This document shows, one piece after another, positions 25,916 through 35,453 of a DNA stretch of 64,000 nucleotides (positions are counted from its first letter, which is position 1; the number at the start of each line of letters is the position of its first letter). The notes below the pieces were generated by a model, which saw only the letters and a list, made by a program, of their open reading frames with translations, was not told the DNA's origin and did not search any database. Source of the stretch: Pseudomonas abyssi (GTDB lineage Bacteria > Pseudomonadota > Gammaproteobacteria > Pseudomonadales > Pseudomonadaceae); assembly GCF_002307495.1 (NCBI RefSeq), contig NZ_NTMR01000011.1:124001-188000 (forward strand), in the 5' to 3' direction. Made by a program: the position numbers and the translations under genes.

Positions 25916-26389
25916 ATGAAAAAAGTACTGGTACTGACTGCTATGGTCGGCCTGCTGGCAGGTTGCTCGGATAACAACGAGGTCGGGGATGTATCGCTCG
26001 GGGTATTCACCCTCAAGGATATCAAGCTGCACTCGCTGATAGACCCCGAGGTGCCTGGCGTGACCTGCCATATTGCCTCTATCGAAGCAAACCTCAGCTT
26101 TTCAGACCCCAGCGACAGTGCTATTTCCTGCCGCCAGACCGGCGAAATAACGCCGCAGATGATCGCGCAGATCGACCAAAGCGACTCGGGCGAGATTGTC
26201 TTCAGGCAGTCCAAGAGTATTTTCTTCAAGACCATGAAGGTGCGGCGTATCTACGATCCGCAACACCAGACGCTGATGTATCTGTCCTACTCCACCAAGG
26301 AAACCACCGGCAGCTTCAAGCACAGCCTGTCTACTGTGCCGTTGTGGGGCACGGCTGCCTATCAGGCTCCCGGGGCTGTTTTCGAGTAG
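25916..26389 (+). CDS. creA: CreA family lipoprotein
   Basis: 157 residues with a lipoprotein signal; the lipobox is LAGC. The mature protein matches CreA of enterobacteria: LIDPEVPGVTCHIAS, SDSAISCRQTGEI, GEIVFRQSKSIFFKTMKVRRIYD and LMYLSYSTKETTGSFKHSLSTVPLW. E. coli CreA has a cleavable export signal without this lipobox, so anchoring differs here. Function is unknown despite the name. The start at 25916 gives a complete signal peptide. Confidence 0.85.
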   Translation: MKKVLVLTAMVGLLAGCSDNNEVGDVSLGVFTLKDIKLHSLIDPEVPGVTCHIASIEANLSFSDPSDSAISCRQTGEITPQMIAQIDQSDSGEIVFRQSKSIFFKTMKVRRIYDPQHQTLMYLSYSTKETTGSFKHSLSTVPLWGTAAYQAPGAVFE

Positions 26390-26500
26390 CCTGCGGCGGG
26401 GGGCAGGCGCAAGCCCGTCCAGTGCTGTAGAGCGCTGATCGGCGCCTTGCGCGCGGGAAGCGATTAGACTGTCAGGACGATTCGTTTCTGGAGTGGCAGG

Positions 26501-27853
26501 ATGCAGAACCTGAAACAGCTAGGACTCTTTGTTCGTACCAACCTGTGGATCATCCCGCTGGCGCTGCTGCTGGTGTGGCTGCTGTTTCGCTTTCTTGATC
26601 CAGCGCCGCCCAAGGTGCTGGTGATGACAACCGGCAGTGAAGGCGGCAGTTATCACCGGTTTGGCCTGGCCATGCAGCGCGAGCTGGCAAAGCAGAACCT
26701 GGAATTGCAGCTGCGCCCCAGTCGAGGCTCGCTGGATAACCTGCAACGCCTTACCGACGGCTCCGGCGAGGTGCAGCTTGGGTTGATCCAGAGTGGTACG
26801 GAGCTGCTGCTGGAGCCGGCACAGCGTAGCCAACTGATTGGCCTGTCGGCGCTGTACCATGAGCCGCTTTGGCTGTTTCAGCGTCAGGGCGTCAACATTA
26901 CCCGCCTGTCGGACCTGCAAGGCAAACGTGTGGCGGTGGGCAGTGAAGGCAGCGGCACCTGGGCGGTACTCACGGGGTTGTTTGAGCAACGTCAGGACAG
27001 CACACGACTGGAGCTGCTGGATAACGGCATGTGGCGCAAAATGGGCAGCGCTGCGGCGACCGATGCTCTGCTGGCCGGTGAGCTTGACGCAGCCTTTCTG
27101 GTGTTGCCGGCCGACAATCGCCTGGTTACCCGCCTGGCAGCTCATCCGGATATGTCTCTGGTTAACCTGTCTCAGGCTGATGCCTACGCCGCGCGGCTGC
27201 ACTTTCTGGAAGCGCTGGAGGTGCCCAGGGGGCTGCTGAATATTGCTGCCAGCATGCCGTCGAATGACACCAAAGTGCTGTCTCCGGTGGCCATGCTGGT
27301 GTGCAATCAGCACTTTCATCCCGCACTGACGGCGGTGGTGCTGGAGGCCGCGCGCAAGGTGCTGCGCGAGGGTAACCTGCTCGACAAGCCGGGGCGCTTT
27401 CCGGCCGGTGAGCCCATGGGCCTCGAGCTGAGCAAGGAGGCGGACTACTACCACCGTCAGGGCATGCCGTTTTTGCAGCGCTATCTGCCATTTCAGGTGG
27501 CGTCGGCGATTGACCGTTATGTGGTGCTGATCATCCCCTTTATCGCCATTATGTTTCCGCTACTCAAAACCATGGGGCCGCTGTATCGCTGGCGCGTGCG
27601 GGCGCGGGTGTATCGCTGGTACGAACACCTGCGGCGCATCGACAAGCTGATCTACAGCGGCAAGATCAAACAGCAATACGCCGAGCAGATTCAGGGGCTG
27701 AAAGCGCTGGAGTCCGAGTTGAATCACGTTGATGTTCCGCTCTCCTACGCCCACGAGCTGTACAGCCTGCACTTGCACGTACGCTACATGATCTACCGGC
27801 TGGAGACGCTGCAGGCTGAGGAGGAGGGCGGCGAGAAGTCCTCGCTGGCGTGA
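26501..27853 (+). CDS. TAXI-family TRAP transporter binding protein, membrane-anchored
   Basis: 450 residues. An N-terminal uncleaved-looking membrane segment (LWIIPLALLLVWLLFRFL, about 15-32) is followed by the TAXI periplasmic binding domain: VMTTGSEGGSYHRFGLAMQREL, GEVQLGLIQSGTELLL and LQGKRVAVGSEGSGTW. Unlike typical TAXI proteins it has a second membrane segment near 333-352 (VVLIIPFIAIMFPLL) and a basic helical tail of about 100 residues predicted to lie in the cytosol. No DctQ/DctM permease gene is nearby. It may be a sensor or an assembly factor more than a transporter subunit. Its 3' end overlaps the convergent hydrolase by 61 bases. Confidence 0.75.
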   Translation: MQNLKQLGLFVRTNLWIIPLALLLVWLLFRFLDPAPPKVLVMTTGSEGGSYHRFGLAMQRELAKQNLELQLRPSRGSLDNLQRLTDGSGEVQLGLIQSGTELLLEPAQRSQLIGLSALYHEPLWLFQRQGVNITRLSDLQGKRVAVGSEGSGTWAVLTGLFEQRQDSTRLELLDNGMWRKMGSAAATDALLAGELDAAFLVLPADNRLVTRLAAHPDMSLVNLSQADAYAARLHFLEALEVPRGLLNIAASMPSNDTKVLSPVAMLVCNQHFHPALTAVVLEAARKVLREGNLLDKPGRFPAGEPMGLELSKEADYYHRQGMPFLQRYLPFQVASAIDRYVVLIIPFIAIMFPLLKTMGPLYRWRVRARVYRWYEHLRRIDKLIYSGKIKQQYAEQIQGLKALESELNHVDVPLSYAHELYSLHLHVRYMIYRLETLQAEEEGGEKSSLA

Positions 27854-28695
27854 TCGGTAACAAAGCAGGTTATCTGGTCAATGACCGGCGCCCATTGCTG
27901 AAACGGGGCGGCCAGGGTGAGCAGGATCTTGATATGCCCGAGATCCGCCAGTACCTCACTCTGAACGGCAACGGCCTGTGATCGCAGCGCCTCGGTTAAC
28001 TGCTCGGTATTGCGCTGTGGATCAACCAGGTCGTCGTCGGCGCCGGCCAGCAGCAGCGCGGGCGGGCTGCTCGCGCTGGCATGCACCAGCGGCTGCGAGT
28101 CGACCGGCGTTTGCGGGTGATAGAACACCGGCTGCACGTCGGGGTTGATGATCGGCAGAAAATCATAGGGGCCGGCCAGGCCGATCCAGCCGGTGATCGC
28201 TTCGGGAGAGAGGCCCTCCTTAGCCAGCCAGCGGTCGTCCAGCGCGAGCATGGCGGCGTTGTAGGCTCCGGCGCTGTGGCCCATGACAAACAGTGGTCCT
28301 TGCGCGCTCTGCCATTCGCCCCGGTGTGCCTGCGTCCACGCCAGCGCCTTGGCACTGTCGCGCAGAAACTCCGGATAGCGTACCTCGGGATAGAGTCGGT
28401 AGTCGGGGATCACGGCGATCATGCCGCGACTGGCCAGCGCCTGACCGACAAAGCGGTAGTCAGCGCGCTCGCCGTTGCGCCAACTGCCGCCGTAGTAAAA
28501 CACCACCACGGGGGCATTCGGTTTCAGCTCTGCTGGCAGGTAAACGTCCAGTCGCTGGCGCGGCAGCTCACCATAGCTGAGACCTTCGAGCGCATCATAG
28601 CCGCTGCTCGGCACCAGCCGGTTGACTGGTGCCAGGGCTGAGCAACCGCTCAGGAACGTCGTGATCAGCAATGACAGCATGCGTAGTAGCGGCAT
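27793..28695 (-). CDS. Alpha/beta hydrolase lipoprotein (BD-FAE/carboxylesterase-like)
   Basis: 300 residues. Signal peptide with lipobox LSGC makes it a likely lipoprotein. YYGGSWRNGERADY is the oxyanion (HGG-like) motif with tyrosine in place of histidine, GHSAGAYNA carries the nucleophilic serine (about 141), and ADDDLVDPQ and LGHIK give the acid and histidine. It belongs to the esterase group related to bacterial feruloyl esterase-like and kynurenine-formamidase-like proteins; the substrate is unknown. It is convergent with the TAXI gene and overlaps its end. Confidence 0.8.
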   Translation of the reverse strand: MPLLRMLSLLITTFLSGCSALAPVNRLVPSSGYDALEGLSYGELPRQRLDVYLPAELKPNAPVVVFYYGGSWRNGERADYRFVGQALASRGMIAVIPDYRLYPEVRYPEFLRDSAKALAWTQAHRGEWQSAQGPLFVMGHSAGAYNAAMLALDDRWLAKEGLSPEAITGWIGLAGPYDFLPIINPDVQPVFYHPQTPVDSQPLVHASASSPPALLLAGADDDLVDPQRNTEQLTEALRSQAVAVQSEVLADLGHIKILLTLAAPFQQWAPVIDQITCFVTDHASEDFSPPSSSACSVSSR

Positions 28696-28814
28696 GGAAC
28701 CCCCTCAGAGTCGGGTGATGAACAACGTGCAGGCTGTTACAAGCTATTGCATTTGTCTTTCGCCCAGCAGCGCTTGCACCTACCATGGCATGGTAGCCCG
28801 GAGAAGAGGTGAGC

Positions 28815-29732
28815 ATGAAGGATGCGTTAAGCGCGGCGCAGGACGCGATAGACAAGGTACTGCTGGGCAAGTCCCAATCAATCAAGCTGGCACTGGCGTG
28901 CATTCTGGCCAAGGGGCATCTGCTGATCGAGGATCTGCCGGGCATGGGCAAGACCACGCTGTCACAAGCACTGGCCCGGGTGCTGGGCATGAGCTATCAG
29001 CGCATTCAGTTCACCAGCGACCTGTTGCCCGGGGATATCCTCGGCACCTCTGTGTTTGACCGCAACAGCGCGCAGTTTGTCTTTCATCCAGGCCCGATCT
29101 TTGCCGAGCTGATTCTCGCTGACGAGATCAACCGCGCTACCCCCAAAAGCCAAAGCGCGCTGCTGGAGGCCATGGAGGAAGGGCAGGTAACGGTGGATGG
29201 AGCAACCCGTCAACTACCCGATCCCTTCTTTGTGATTGCCACACAGAACCCGGTATCGCAGTCCGGCACCTTTGCGTTGCCTGAATCCCAGCTCGACCGC
29301 TTTCTCATGCGTCTGTCGCTTGGCTATCCGAGCGAGGCTGCTGAAAAAAATCTGCTGATGGGGGCCGAGCGCCGTACTCGTCTGGACGCGGTGGAGCCGC
29401 TATTGGGGCATGAGCAGTTGCGTGCGCTGCAGGCGCAGGTGCCGCAGGTGACCGCAAGCGAAGCGCTGATCGATTACATCCTGCGGCTGGTCAACCACAC
29501 CCGTAACAGTGACAGCTGCGCCTGGGGGCTGTCTCCGCGCGCCAGTCTGGGGTTGCTGGCGGCGGCAAGGGCCTGGGCCATGCTGGAACAGCGCCATTAC
29601 GTGATCCCTGAAGACGTGCAGGCGGTGCTGCCCGCCGTTGTCAGCCACCGCTTGCGCGCGACCAATGACCCGACAGGACATGGTGGCGACAGCCTGGCAC
29701 GCTGGCTGCTCAACGAGGTCTCGCCGGTGTGA
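28815..29732 (+). CDS. MoxR family AAA+ ATPase
   Basis: 305 residues. AAA_3 domain with Walker A DLPGMGKTTL (about 41), Walker B LILADEINRA, sensor motif FFVIATQNPV and FALPESQLDRFLMR. MoxR ATPases act as chaperones for metalloenzyme or membrane complex maturation, usually with DUF58 and transglutaminase partners, which follow directly. A GTG at 28809 could also serve as the start; ATG 28815 is preferred. The stop overlaps the start of the DUF58 gene (GTGA). Confidence 0.9.
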   Translation: MKDALSAAQDAIDKVLLGKSQSIKLALACILAKGHLLIEDLPGMGKTTLSQALARVLGMSYQRIQFTSDLLPGDILGTSVFDRNSAQFVFHPGPIFAELILADEINRATPKSQSALLEAMEEGQVTVDGATRQLPDPFFVIATQNPVSQSGTFALPESQLDRFLMRLSLGYPSEAAEKNLLMGAERRTRLDAVEPLLGHEQLRALQAQVPQVTASEALIDYILRLVNHTRNSDSCAWGLSPRASLGLLAAARAWAMLEQRHYVIPEDVQAVLPAVVSHRLRATNDPTGHGGDSLARWLLNEVSPV

Positions 29733-30703
29733 CCGCCGCTCTGCGTGCCAAGGCAAGGCGCTGGCATCAGGGTTGGCTACGTCGCAGGATCCCGCCAGCT
29801 CGCTCGCTTCGGCTGGATCACCGGCGGATCTTTATCCTGCCCAGTCGCGCCGGTATGGCCTTTCTGCTGTTGCTGCTGATCATGCTGATCGGTGCCATCA
29901 ACTACCAGAACAGCTTGGTCTACGGGCTCACTTTTACCTTGCTCAGCCTGTTCTGGGTTGCCTTGCATCACACCTATCGCAATCTTGCCGCAGTGCAGTT
30001 GCGCGCGACCGGCGGGCGAGCGGTATTTGCCGGCGAGCAGGTGCCGCTGGGGCTGACACTGCGCTCAGAGCGCCGCGAGCATCAGGCGCTGAAGATGCGC
30101 TGGCCCGGGCTGGACGCCGTGTCGGTGGATGTGCCCGCAGGTGACGAGCAGGCGCTGACCCTGTTTCATCCCACCGAACGGCGCGGCTGGCTGGCATTGA
30201 AGCGTCTGCGCATTGAAACCCGTTACCCGCTCGGCTGGTTTGTTGCCTGGAGTCTGGTTGATCTGGACTGGCAGGTACTGGTGTACCCCAAGCCGGTCAG
30301 CGCTCCGCTGCCGGTCGGCGCAGCACCCGATGGCGAGGAAGGCGACCAGCCCCACGCCCTGCAGGAAGGTGTGGCCGACTTTCAGGGGCTGCGCCCCTAC
30401 CGCCCGGGTGACTCGCGCAGGCGCCTCGACTGGCGCGCCTGGTCACGCGGACAGGGACTGCACAGCAAGGTGTTTGCCGAGCCACAGCAGCAAAGTCTGT
30501 GGCTGGAATTGTCGGCGGCTGCCGGACGCGATCTGGACGAGCGTTTGGGCATCCTGACGGGCTGGGTACTGGAAATGGAGCGTGAACTGCGCCCTTATGG
30601 CTTGAGCCTGCCCGGTGTGCGCATCGAGCCGGCGCAGGGCGACACTCATCGCGAGGCCTGCCTGCGGGTATTGGCACTCTATGGCCTGGAGCCGGAGTCA
30701 TGA
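29729..30703 (+). CDS. DUF58 domain membrane protein
   Basis: 324 residues from a GTG start that overlaps the moxR stop by 4 bases. Two membrane helices (about 38-75: GMAFLLLLLIMLIGAINYQNSLVYGLTFTLLSLFWVAL) are followed by the DUF58 block with LRPYRPGDSRRRLDWRAWSRG, a VWA-like fold. It is the usual partner of MoxR ATPase and TgpA. Its stop overlaps the tgpA start (ATGA), so the three genes are translationally coupled. Confidence 0.88.
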   Translation: MTAALRAKARRWHQGWLRRRIPPARSLRLDHRRIFILPSRAGMAFLLLLLIMLIGAINYQNSLVYGLTFTLLSLFWVALHHTYRNLAAVQLRATGGRAVFAGEQVPLGLTLRSERREHQALKMRWPGLDAVSVDVPAGDEQALTLFHPTERRGWLALKRLRIETRYPLGWFVAWSLVDLDWQVLVYPKPVSAPLPVGAAPDGEEGDQPHALQEGVADFQGLRPYRPGDSRRRLDWRAWSRGQGLHSKVFAEPQQQSLWLELSAAAGRDLDERLGILTGWVLEMERELRPYGLSLPGVRIEPAQGDTHREACLRVLALYGLEPES

Positions 30704-32712
30704 GTGCGGCGTTGATCCCGCGTAATGCGCTGGCCTGGCTGTTGAGCGCTCAAGTGGTAGTGCTGCTTCCGCATCTGACGCGCCTGCCCTGGTGGGTAGC
30801 CGTTCTGTGGCTCGGCTGCGCCGCCTGGCGTGTGCAGATTCAACGCATGCGCTGGGGTTACCCCGGACGTATCCTGCGAACAGCCGGGCTGCTGCTGACT
30901 GGTGTGGCGGTGTTCTTTAGCCAGGGTACGCTGATCGGCCTCGACGCCACCGTGATGCTGCTGTTATTGCTATTCATGCTCAAGCTGCTGGAGATGCGTA
31001 ACCCGCGAGATGCCTTGGTGGTTATCTATCTTGGCTTCTTTATCCTGGCCACTGCCTTCCTGTTTGACCAAGGCATTCCGCTGACGCTCTATCAGTGCGT
31101 TGGCGCGGTGGTACTGGTGGCGGCGCTGATCGGCCTGCAACAAAGCCCGGCGCGCAATGATCCGTGGCGGGCACTGCGCAGCGCGGCAGCCATGTTGCTG
31201 CAAGCGCTGCCGCTGATGCTGCTGATGTTTCTGTTTTTCCCCCGCCTGGCACCGCTGTGGACGATCAACCTGCCCAGCACCGAGAGTCGCACGGGGCTGT
31301 CCGACACCATGGGCCCGGCGGATATCGCCAACCTGGCACAGTCCCCCGAGCTCGCATTTCGGGCCAGCTTTGAGGGTGATATCCCGCCACCCAGCAGACT
31401 CTATTGGCGCGCCCTGACCCTCAGTCGCTTCGATGGCAGAGTGTGGTCGCAGGACCGTCTGCTGGAGCGGCGTCAGCCGTTGGCGGTGGAGCGCAGTGGC
31501 GCTACGCTGGATTACCAGGTGATAGCGCAGCCTACTGGCCGTAACTGGCTTTACAGCCTGCCCGGCAGCGTCTCCGACAGTCCGGAACTACGAGCGCTGC
31601 GCGATGATACCCTGCGTGCCAAGCGCCCGCTGAGCAGTACCTTTGGCTATACCGCTACTGCCTTTGAGCGCGTTCAGCGCCAGCGTGACGGCCTGACCGA
31701 GGACGAGCGTCAGCGCCTGTTGCAACTGCCAGAGGACAGCGATCCGCGCAGCCGCGCCTGGGCGGAGGAGTTGCGCCAGCGCCATGCCTCTGACGCAGAG
31801 CTGGTGAACGCATTGCTACGGCATTTCAACCAGCAGCCGTTCCATTACACCCTGCGTCCGCCCACCCTGGGCAGGCACAGCAATGACGAGTTTCTGTTTG
31901 ATACTCGGCGCGGCTTTTGTGAACACTATGCCGGTGCCATGACCTTTGTGCTGCGCGCCGCCGGGATTCCCGCCAGGGTCGTGACCGGCTATCAGGGCGG
32001 CGAATTGAACCCGCGCGGTGGCTATCTGCTGGTTCATCAGTTTGATGCCCACGCCTGGATTGAGGCGTGGCTGCCGGGACAGGGCTGGCAGTCCTTTGAT
32101 CCGACTTTTCAGGTGGCCCCGAGCCGTATCGAGCGCGGGTTGGAGGAGGCGATGCGCGAGGAGGGGAGTTTCCTGGCTGATGCGCCATTGGCCGGCTCGC
32201 GCTACCGTGATATCGGCTGGGTCAACAACCTGCGTCTGACCTGGGACGACATCAACTATCAGTGGCAGTTGCGGGTGCTCAACTTTCAGTCAGAGGAGCA
32301 ACTGGCGCTGTTCAAACGCTGGTTGGGCACCGCCGACTGGCGGCGCATTGGCGTGTTGGTGCTGTCCCTGGTTGGCCTGGTCATGGTGGTGCAGGCGCTG
32401 ATCTGGCTGCGGCCCCGGCGCTTGTCCGGCTCGCCGGCGCAGCTGGCCTGGCAGCAGCTGGATCAGCGCCTATGCAAGCTAGGTCTTGGCGTGCGTGCCG
32501 GTGAGGGGCCACGGGATTGGCAGCAACGCCTGCGACAGGCATTGCCGCAGCAGCGCGCGGCCATCGATGGCTTTTTTGACCGCTTTGTGGAGCAAAGTTA
32601 CGCGCAGCGTCAGCCAGGCGAGGCGCAGGCGCAACTGAAGCCCGCGCTGCAGACGCTGTTACGCTCCTTGCCCAGGCGACGCCCGCCCGCACCAAGCCAG
32701 GCACTGGATTAG
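30700..32712 (+). CDS. tgpA: Transglutaminase-like membrane protein TgpA
   Basis: 670 residues. About six N-terminal membrane helices (residues 1-190) precede a periplasmic transglutaminase domain with the Cys-His-Asp triad: cysteine in RRGFCEHYAGAM (about 407), histidine in FDAHAWIEAW (about 451) and aspartate in FDPTFQ (about 467). A final membrane helix (about 545-565) and a cytoplasmic DUF4129-like tail follow. The homologue in P. aeruginosa, TgpA, is essential for growth. Gene order moxR-DUF58-tgpA matches that locus. Confidence 0.9.
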   Translation: MSAALIPRNALAWLLSAQVVVLLPHLTRLPWWVAVLWLGCAAWRVQIQRMRWGYPGRILRTAGLLLTGVAVFFSQGTLIGLDATVMLLLLLFMLKLLEMRNPRDALVVIYLGFFILATAFLFDQGIPLTLYQCVGAVVLVAALIGLQQSPARNDPWRALRSAAAMLLQALPLMLLMFLFFPRLAPLWTINLPSTESRTGLSDTMGPADIANLAQSPELAFRASFEGDIPPPSRLYWRALTLSRFDGRVWSQDRLLERRQPLAVERSGATLDYQVIAQPTGRNWLYSLPGSVSDSPELRALRDDTLRAKRPLSSTFGYTATAFERVQRQRDGLTEDERQRLLQLPEDSDPRSRAWAEELRQRHASDAELVNALLRHFNQQPFHYTLRPPTLGRHSNDEFLFDTRRGFCEHYAGAMTFVLRAAGIPARVVTGYQGGELNPRGGYLLVHQFDAHAWIEAWLPGQGWQSFDPTFQVAPSRIERGLEEAMREEGSFLADAPLAGSRYRDIGWVNNLRLTWDDINYQWQLRVLNFQSEEQLALFKRWLGTADWRRIGVLVLSLVGLVMVVQALIWLRPRRLSGSPAQLAWQQLDQRLCKLGLGVRAGEGPRDWQQRLRQALPQQRAAIDGFFDRFVEQSYAQRQPGEAQAQLKPALQTLLRSLPRRRPPAPSQALD

Positions 32713-32717
32713 CGCTG

Positions 32718-32745
32718 TTGCCTGGCCGCGGCGGCGCCCTATAAT
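32718..32745 (+). promoter_or_regulatory. Sigma-70-type promoter of the DUF3429 gene
   Basis: TTGCCT (32718-32723) and TATAAT (32740-32745) are separated by 16 bases; the start codon lies 37 bases further. The -10 is a perfect match and the -35 matches at the strongest positions. Confidence 0.5.
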
Positions 32746-32782
32746 CAGACCCACCTCGGGACCATTTTGCAGCGGAGTTTGC

Positions 32783-33241
32783 ATGCATCCATTCAATGCG
32801 ACACAGCCCCCCAAACTGGCTTTTGCACTGGGCCTGGCGGGTCTTGTGCCTTTTGTCTCCGGGGCATTGGGGCTGTGGGTGACGCCCGAGGCCTGGCGCG
32901 AGCGCGTATTGGAGGAGTTGTTGAGTTACGCGGCCATAACGCTCGCTTTTCTCGGTGCCATCCACTGGGGACTGGCGATGCGCGCGGAAGAGAACAGTGA
33001 CAAGGCGCCAGTGCAACTGGGGCTTTCGGTCATCCCGCCGCTGCTGGGCTGGTTTGCTCTGGCGCTACCTAACGATCTGGGTTTGCCGGTTATTCTGCTG
33101 GCCTTTGCCGCCCTGTATTTTGCCGATCTCTGGGCCGTTGACCATGGTGTCGCGCCCGTCTGGTACCCAGCCCTGCGCAAGCCGCTGAGCCTCACGGCGG
33201 TGTGCTCGTTGCTGGTTGCCTGGTTCGCTACCTGGCAGTAG
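32783..33241 (+). CDS. DUF3429 membrane protein
   Basis: 152 residues with about five hydrophobic helices. AAITLAFLGAIHWGLAM and LYFADLWAVDHGVAPVWYPALRKPLSLTAV are DUF3429 signatures. Function unknown. It has its own promoter and is not obviously linked to the T6SS genes that follow. Confidence 0.8.
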   Translation: MHPFNATQPPKLAFALGLAGLVPFVSGALGLWVTPEAWRERVLEELLSYAAITLAFLGAIHWGLAMRAEENSDKAPVQLGLSVIPPLLGWFALALPNDLGLPVILLAFAALYFADLWAVDHGVAPVWYPALRKPLSLTAVCSLLVAWFATWQ

Positions 33242-33359
33242 CTCTGCACCGATTGCGCGACAAAATGCGCACTGCATCGCCTTTTGCCGGTTTATCACCT
33301 GCCAAGCTCGCCCCCGATACGTAACCTCGGCTCACGCATTTGCAGCCGAGGAACAACGG

Positions 33360-35453
33360 ATGTTCTCCCCCGCCAATCAGGCGCACTTTATTCTTGAAAT
33401 CGACGGCGCCGAACACGACTTCAAGGTGCTTGAGTTCACTGCCCGTGAAGCGCTCAATCAGCCCTACGAGGTGCTGCTGACTTTGGTCAGCGAGCGTCCG
33501 GATGTTGACCTGCAAAGCCTCCTACACCTGCCAGCCTGGCTGGATACCGGCGCAGGCAGCGGCTTTCACGGCTTTATCGATCAGCTCACTCAGGGCGAGT
33601 CAGGCCGCCGGCTGACGCGCTATCAACTGCGCCTGCAGCCGCAGCTGGGGTACCTGCAGCACCGCATCAACCAGCGGATTTTTCAGCACCGCAGCGCCGC
33701 CGAGATTATGGCCGCTGTGCTGCAGGAGCACGGCATCCACAGCGATGCCTATCGCTTCAGCCTGAACACGCCGCTGCCCGCGCGTCGCTACTGTACCCAG
33801 TACGATGAGAGTGATCTGCGCTTTATCCAGCGCCTGTGTGAGGAGGAGGGGCTGCACTTTCACTTTGAGCACCAGCGTGACGGCCATATCCTGGTGTTTG
33901 GTGATGATCAGACCTGCTTTGCGCGTCTGCCCGAGATCGGCTACAGCCAGGGCACTGGTCTGGTCGCTGATCAACCGGTGGTCAAGCGCTTCAGCCTGAC
34001 CGCCGCCACCCGACCAGACCAGGTGACACGCCGAGATTATGAATTTCTGAAACCGCGCCTGCACATGGAAGCCGAAGCCAGACTGGAAGACGGCCCGCCC
34101 CAGCCGGCACTGGAAGACTATGACTACCCGGGGCGCTTTGGCGACCGCGAACGCGGCAAGCAACTCAGCCGCATCCATCTGCAGCGCCACCGCAGCCATC
34201 AATTGCAGGCCAACGGTGAGAGCGATCAGCCGGGCCTGCGCAGCGGGTATTTTCTGCCGCTGTCCGGCCACCTGCGTGATGACTGGAACGACCTCTGGCT
34301 GCTGACCAGCATTGAGCATCAGGGCAAGCAACCGCAGGTGCTGGAAGAAGCGGTGACCAGCGATACTAGCGCCGGCGACGGTTTTACCCAGGGCTACCGT
34401 AATCGCTTTGTTGCCACACCCTGGCAGGCCATCTGGCGCCCCGCACTGGAGCACCCCAAACCGCGCATCGCCGGCAGCCAGAGCGCCGTCGTCACCGGGC
34501 CGGAGGGCGAAGAGATTCACTGCGATCCGCACGGGCGAGTGAAGGTCCAGTTTCACTGGGATCGTGAAGGCCAGGCGGACGACACCACCAGCTGCTGGCT
34601 GCGGGTGGCCAGCGGCTGGGCTGGCGACCGCTATGGTGCTCTGACCATTCCCAGGGTTGGCATGGAAGTGCTGGTGAGCTTTCTCGAAGGTGACCCGGAC
34701 CAGCCGCTGATCACCGGCTGCCTTTACCACGCCGAACACGTGCCGCCGGTTGATCTGCCTGCCCACAAAACCCGTAGCACCTTCAAAAGCCTCAGCTCCC
34801 CCGGCGGCGAGGGCTATAACGAGCTACGCATCGAAGACAAGAAAGGTGCCGAGCAAATCTACCTGCATGCCCAGCGCGACTGGGACCAGCGCATCGAGCA
34901 CGATCAACGCCTGCACGTTGGCAATGAACGTCACGATCACATCGTCGCCAACCATTACAGCCAGCACCTGGCCGAAGTGCACCGCACCGTCCACGCCAAC
35001 CGTCTGACAGACCTCAAGGCCAATGATCATCTGACGATTGCCCAGAGCCAGCACACGCGCATCGGCCAACGCCAGCTCACTGAAGCCGGACAGGAAATTC
35101 ACCTGGCCAGCGGCCGCAAGATCGTGATCGACGCCGGTATGGAAATCACCCTCAAGGCCGGCGGCAGCTTTATCAAGATCGACCCCAGCGGCGTCACCGT
35201 CACCGGTGCCAATATCCGCCTGAACTCCGGCGGCAGCCCGGCGCAGGGCACACCGGCTGAGCCGGTGTTGCCAGCTTTGCCTGCGCACGCCGCATTGGAT
35301 AGCGCAGGGGAAACTACCGGAGGGGCCACGCCTAACGCGCCGCCTGCCGAGTCGAATCAGAAGTCCGGGCTGGAGCAACTGATAGTAGACGTGTGGGGAG
35401 ATCCGGCGTTTGGCGGGCAGGTCCAGCTGCTAGACCCGGAGGATAAGCAGTGA
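33360..35453 (+). CDS. vgrG: Type VI secretion spike protein VgrG
   Basis: 697 residues from ATG 33360 (GAGGAAC ribosome site). Residues 1-370 are the gp27-like base with QYDESDLRFIQRLCEEEGLHFHFEH. About 385-480 is the gp5 OB fold (HCDPHGRVKVQFHWD, PRVGMEVLVSFLEGDPDQPLITGCLY). Then come the beta-helix spike (KIVIDAGMEITLKAGGSFIKIDPSGVTVTGANIRLNSGG) and a proline/alanine-rich tail of about 60 residues. This tail has no recognisable enzymatic domain and is probably the docking site for the effector encoded next. The trimer would form the tip of the T6SS tube. The stop overlaps the effector start (GTGA). Confidence 0.93.
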   Translation: MFSPANQAHFILEIDGAEHDFKVLEFTAREALNQPYEVLLTLVSERPDVDLQSLLHLPAWLDTGAGSGFHGFIDQLTQGESGRRLTRYQLRLQPQLGYLQHRINQRIFQHRSAAEIMAAVLQEHGIHSDAYRFSLNTPLPARRYCTQYDESDLRFIQRLCEEEGLHFHFEHQRDGHILVFGDDQTCFARLPEIGYSQGTGLVADQPVVKRFSLTAATRPDQVTRRDYEFLKPRLHMEAEARLEDGPPQPALEDYDYPGRFGDRERGKQLSRIHLQRHRSHQLQANGESDQPGLRSGYFLPLSGHLRDDWNDLWLLTSIEHQGKQPQVLEEAVTSDTSAGDGFTQGYRNRFVATPWQAIWRPALEHPKPRIAGSQSAVVTGPEGEEIHCDPHGRVKVQFHWDREGQADDTTSCWLRVASGWAGDRYGALTIPRVGMEVLVSFLEGDPDQPLITGCLYHAEHVPPVDLPAHKTRSTFKSLSSPGGEGYNELRIEDKKGAEQIYLHAQRDWDQRIEHDQRLHVGNERHDHIVANHYSQHLAEVHRTVHANRLTDLKANDHLTIAQSQHTRIGQRQLTEAGQEIHLASGRKIVIDAGMEITLKAGGSFIKIDPSGVTVTGANIRLNSGGSPAQGTPAEPVLPALPAHAALDSAGETTGGATPNAPPAESNQKSGLEQLIVDVWGDPAFGGQVQLLDPEDKQ

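Noticed and set aside
33242-33359. Possible T6SS promoter or PAAR remnant before vgrG
   Set aside because: No open frame with PAAR repeats and no convincing -35/-10 pair was seen.
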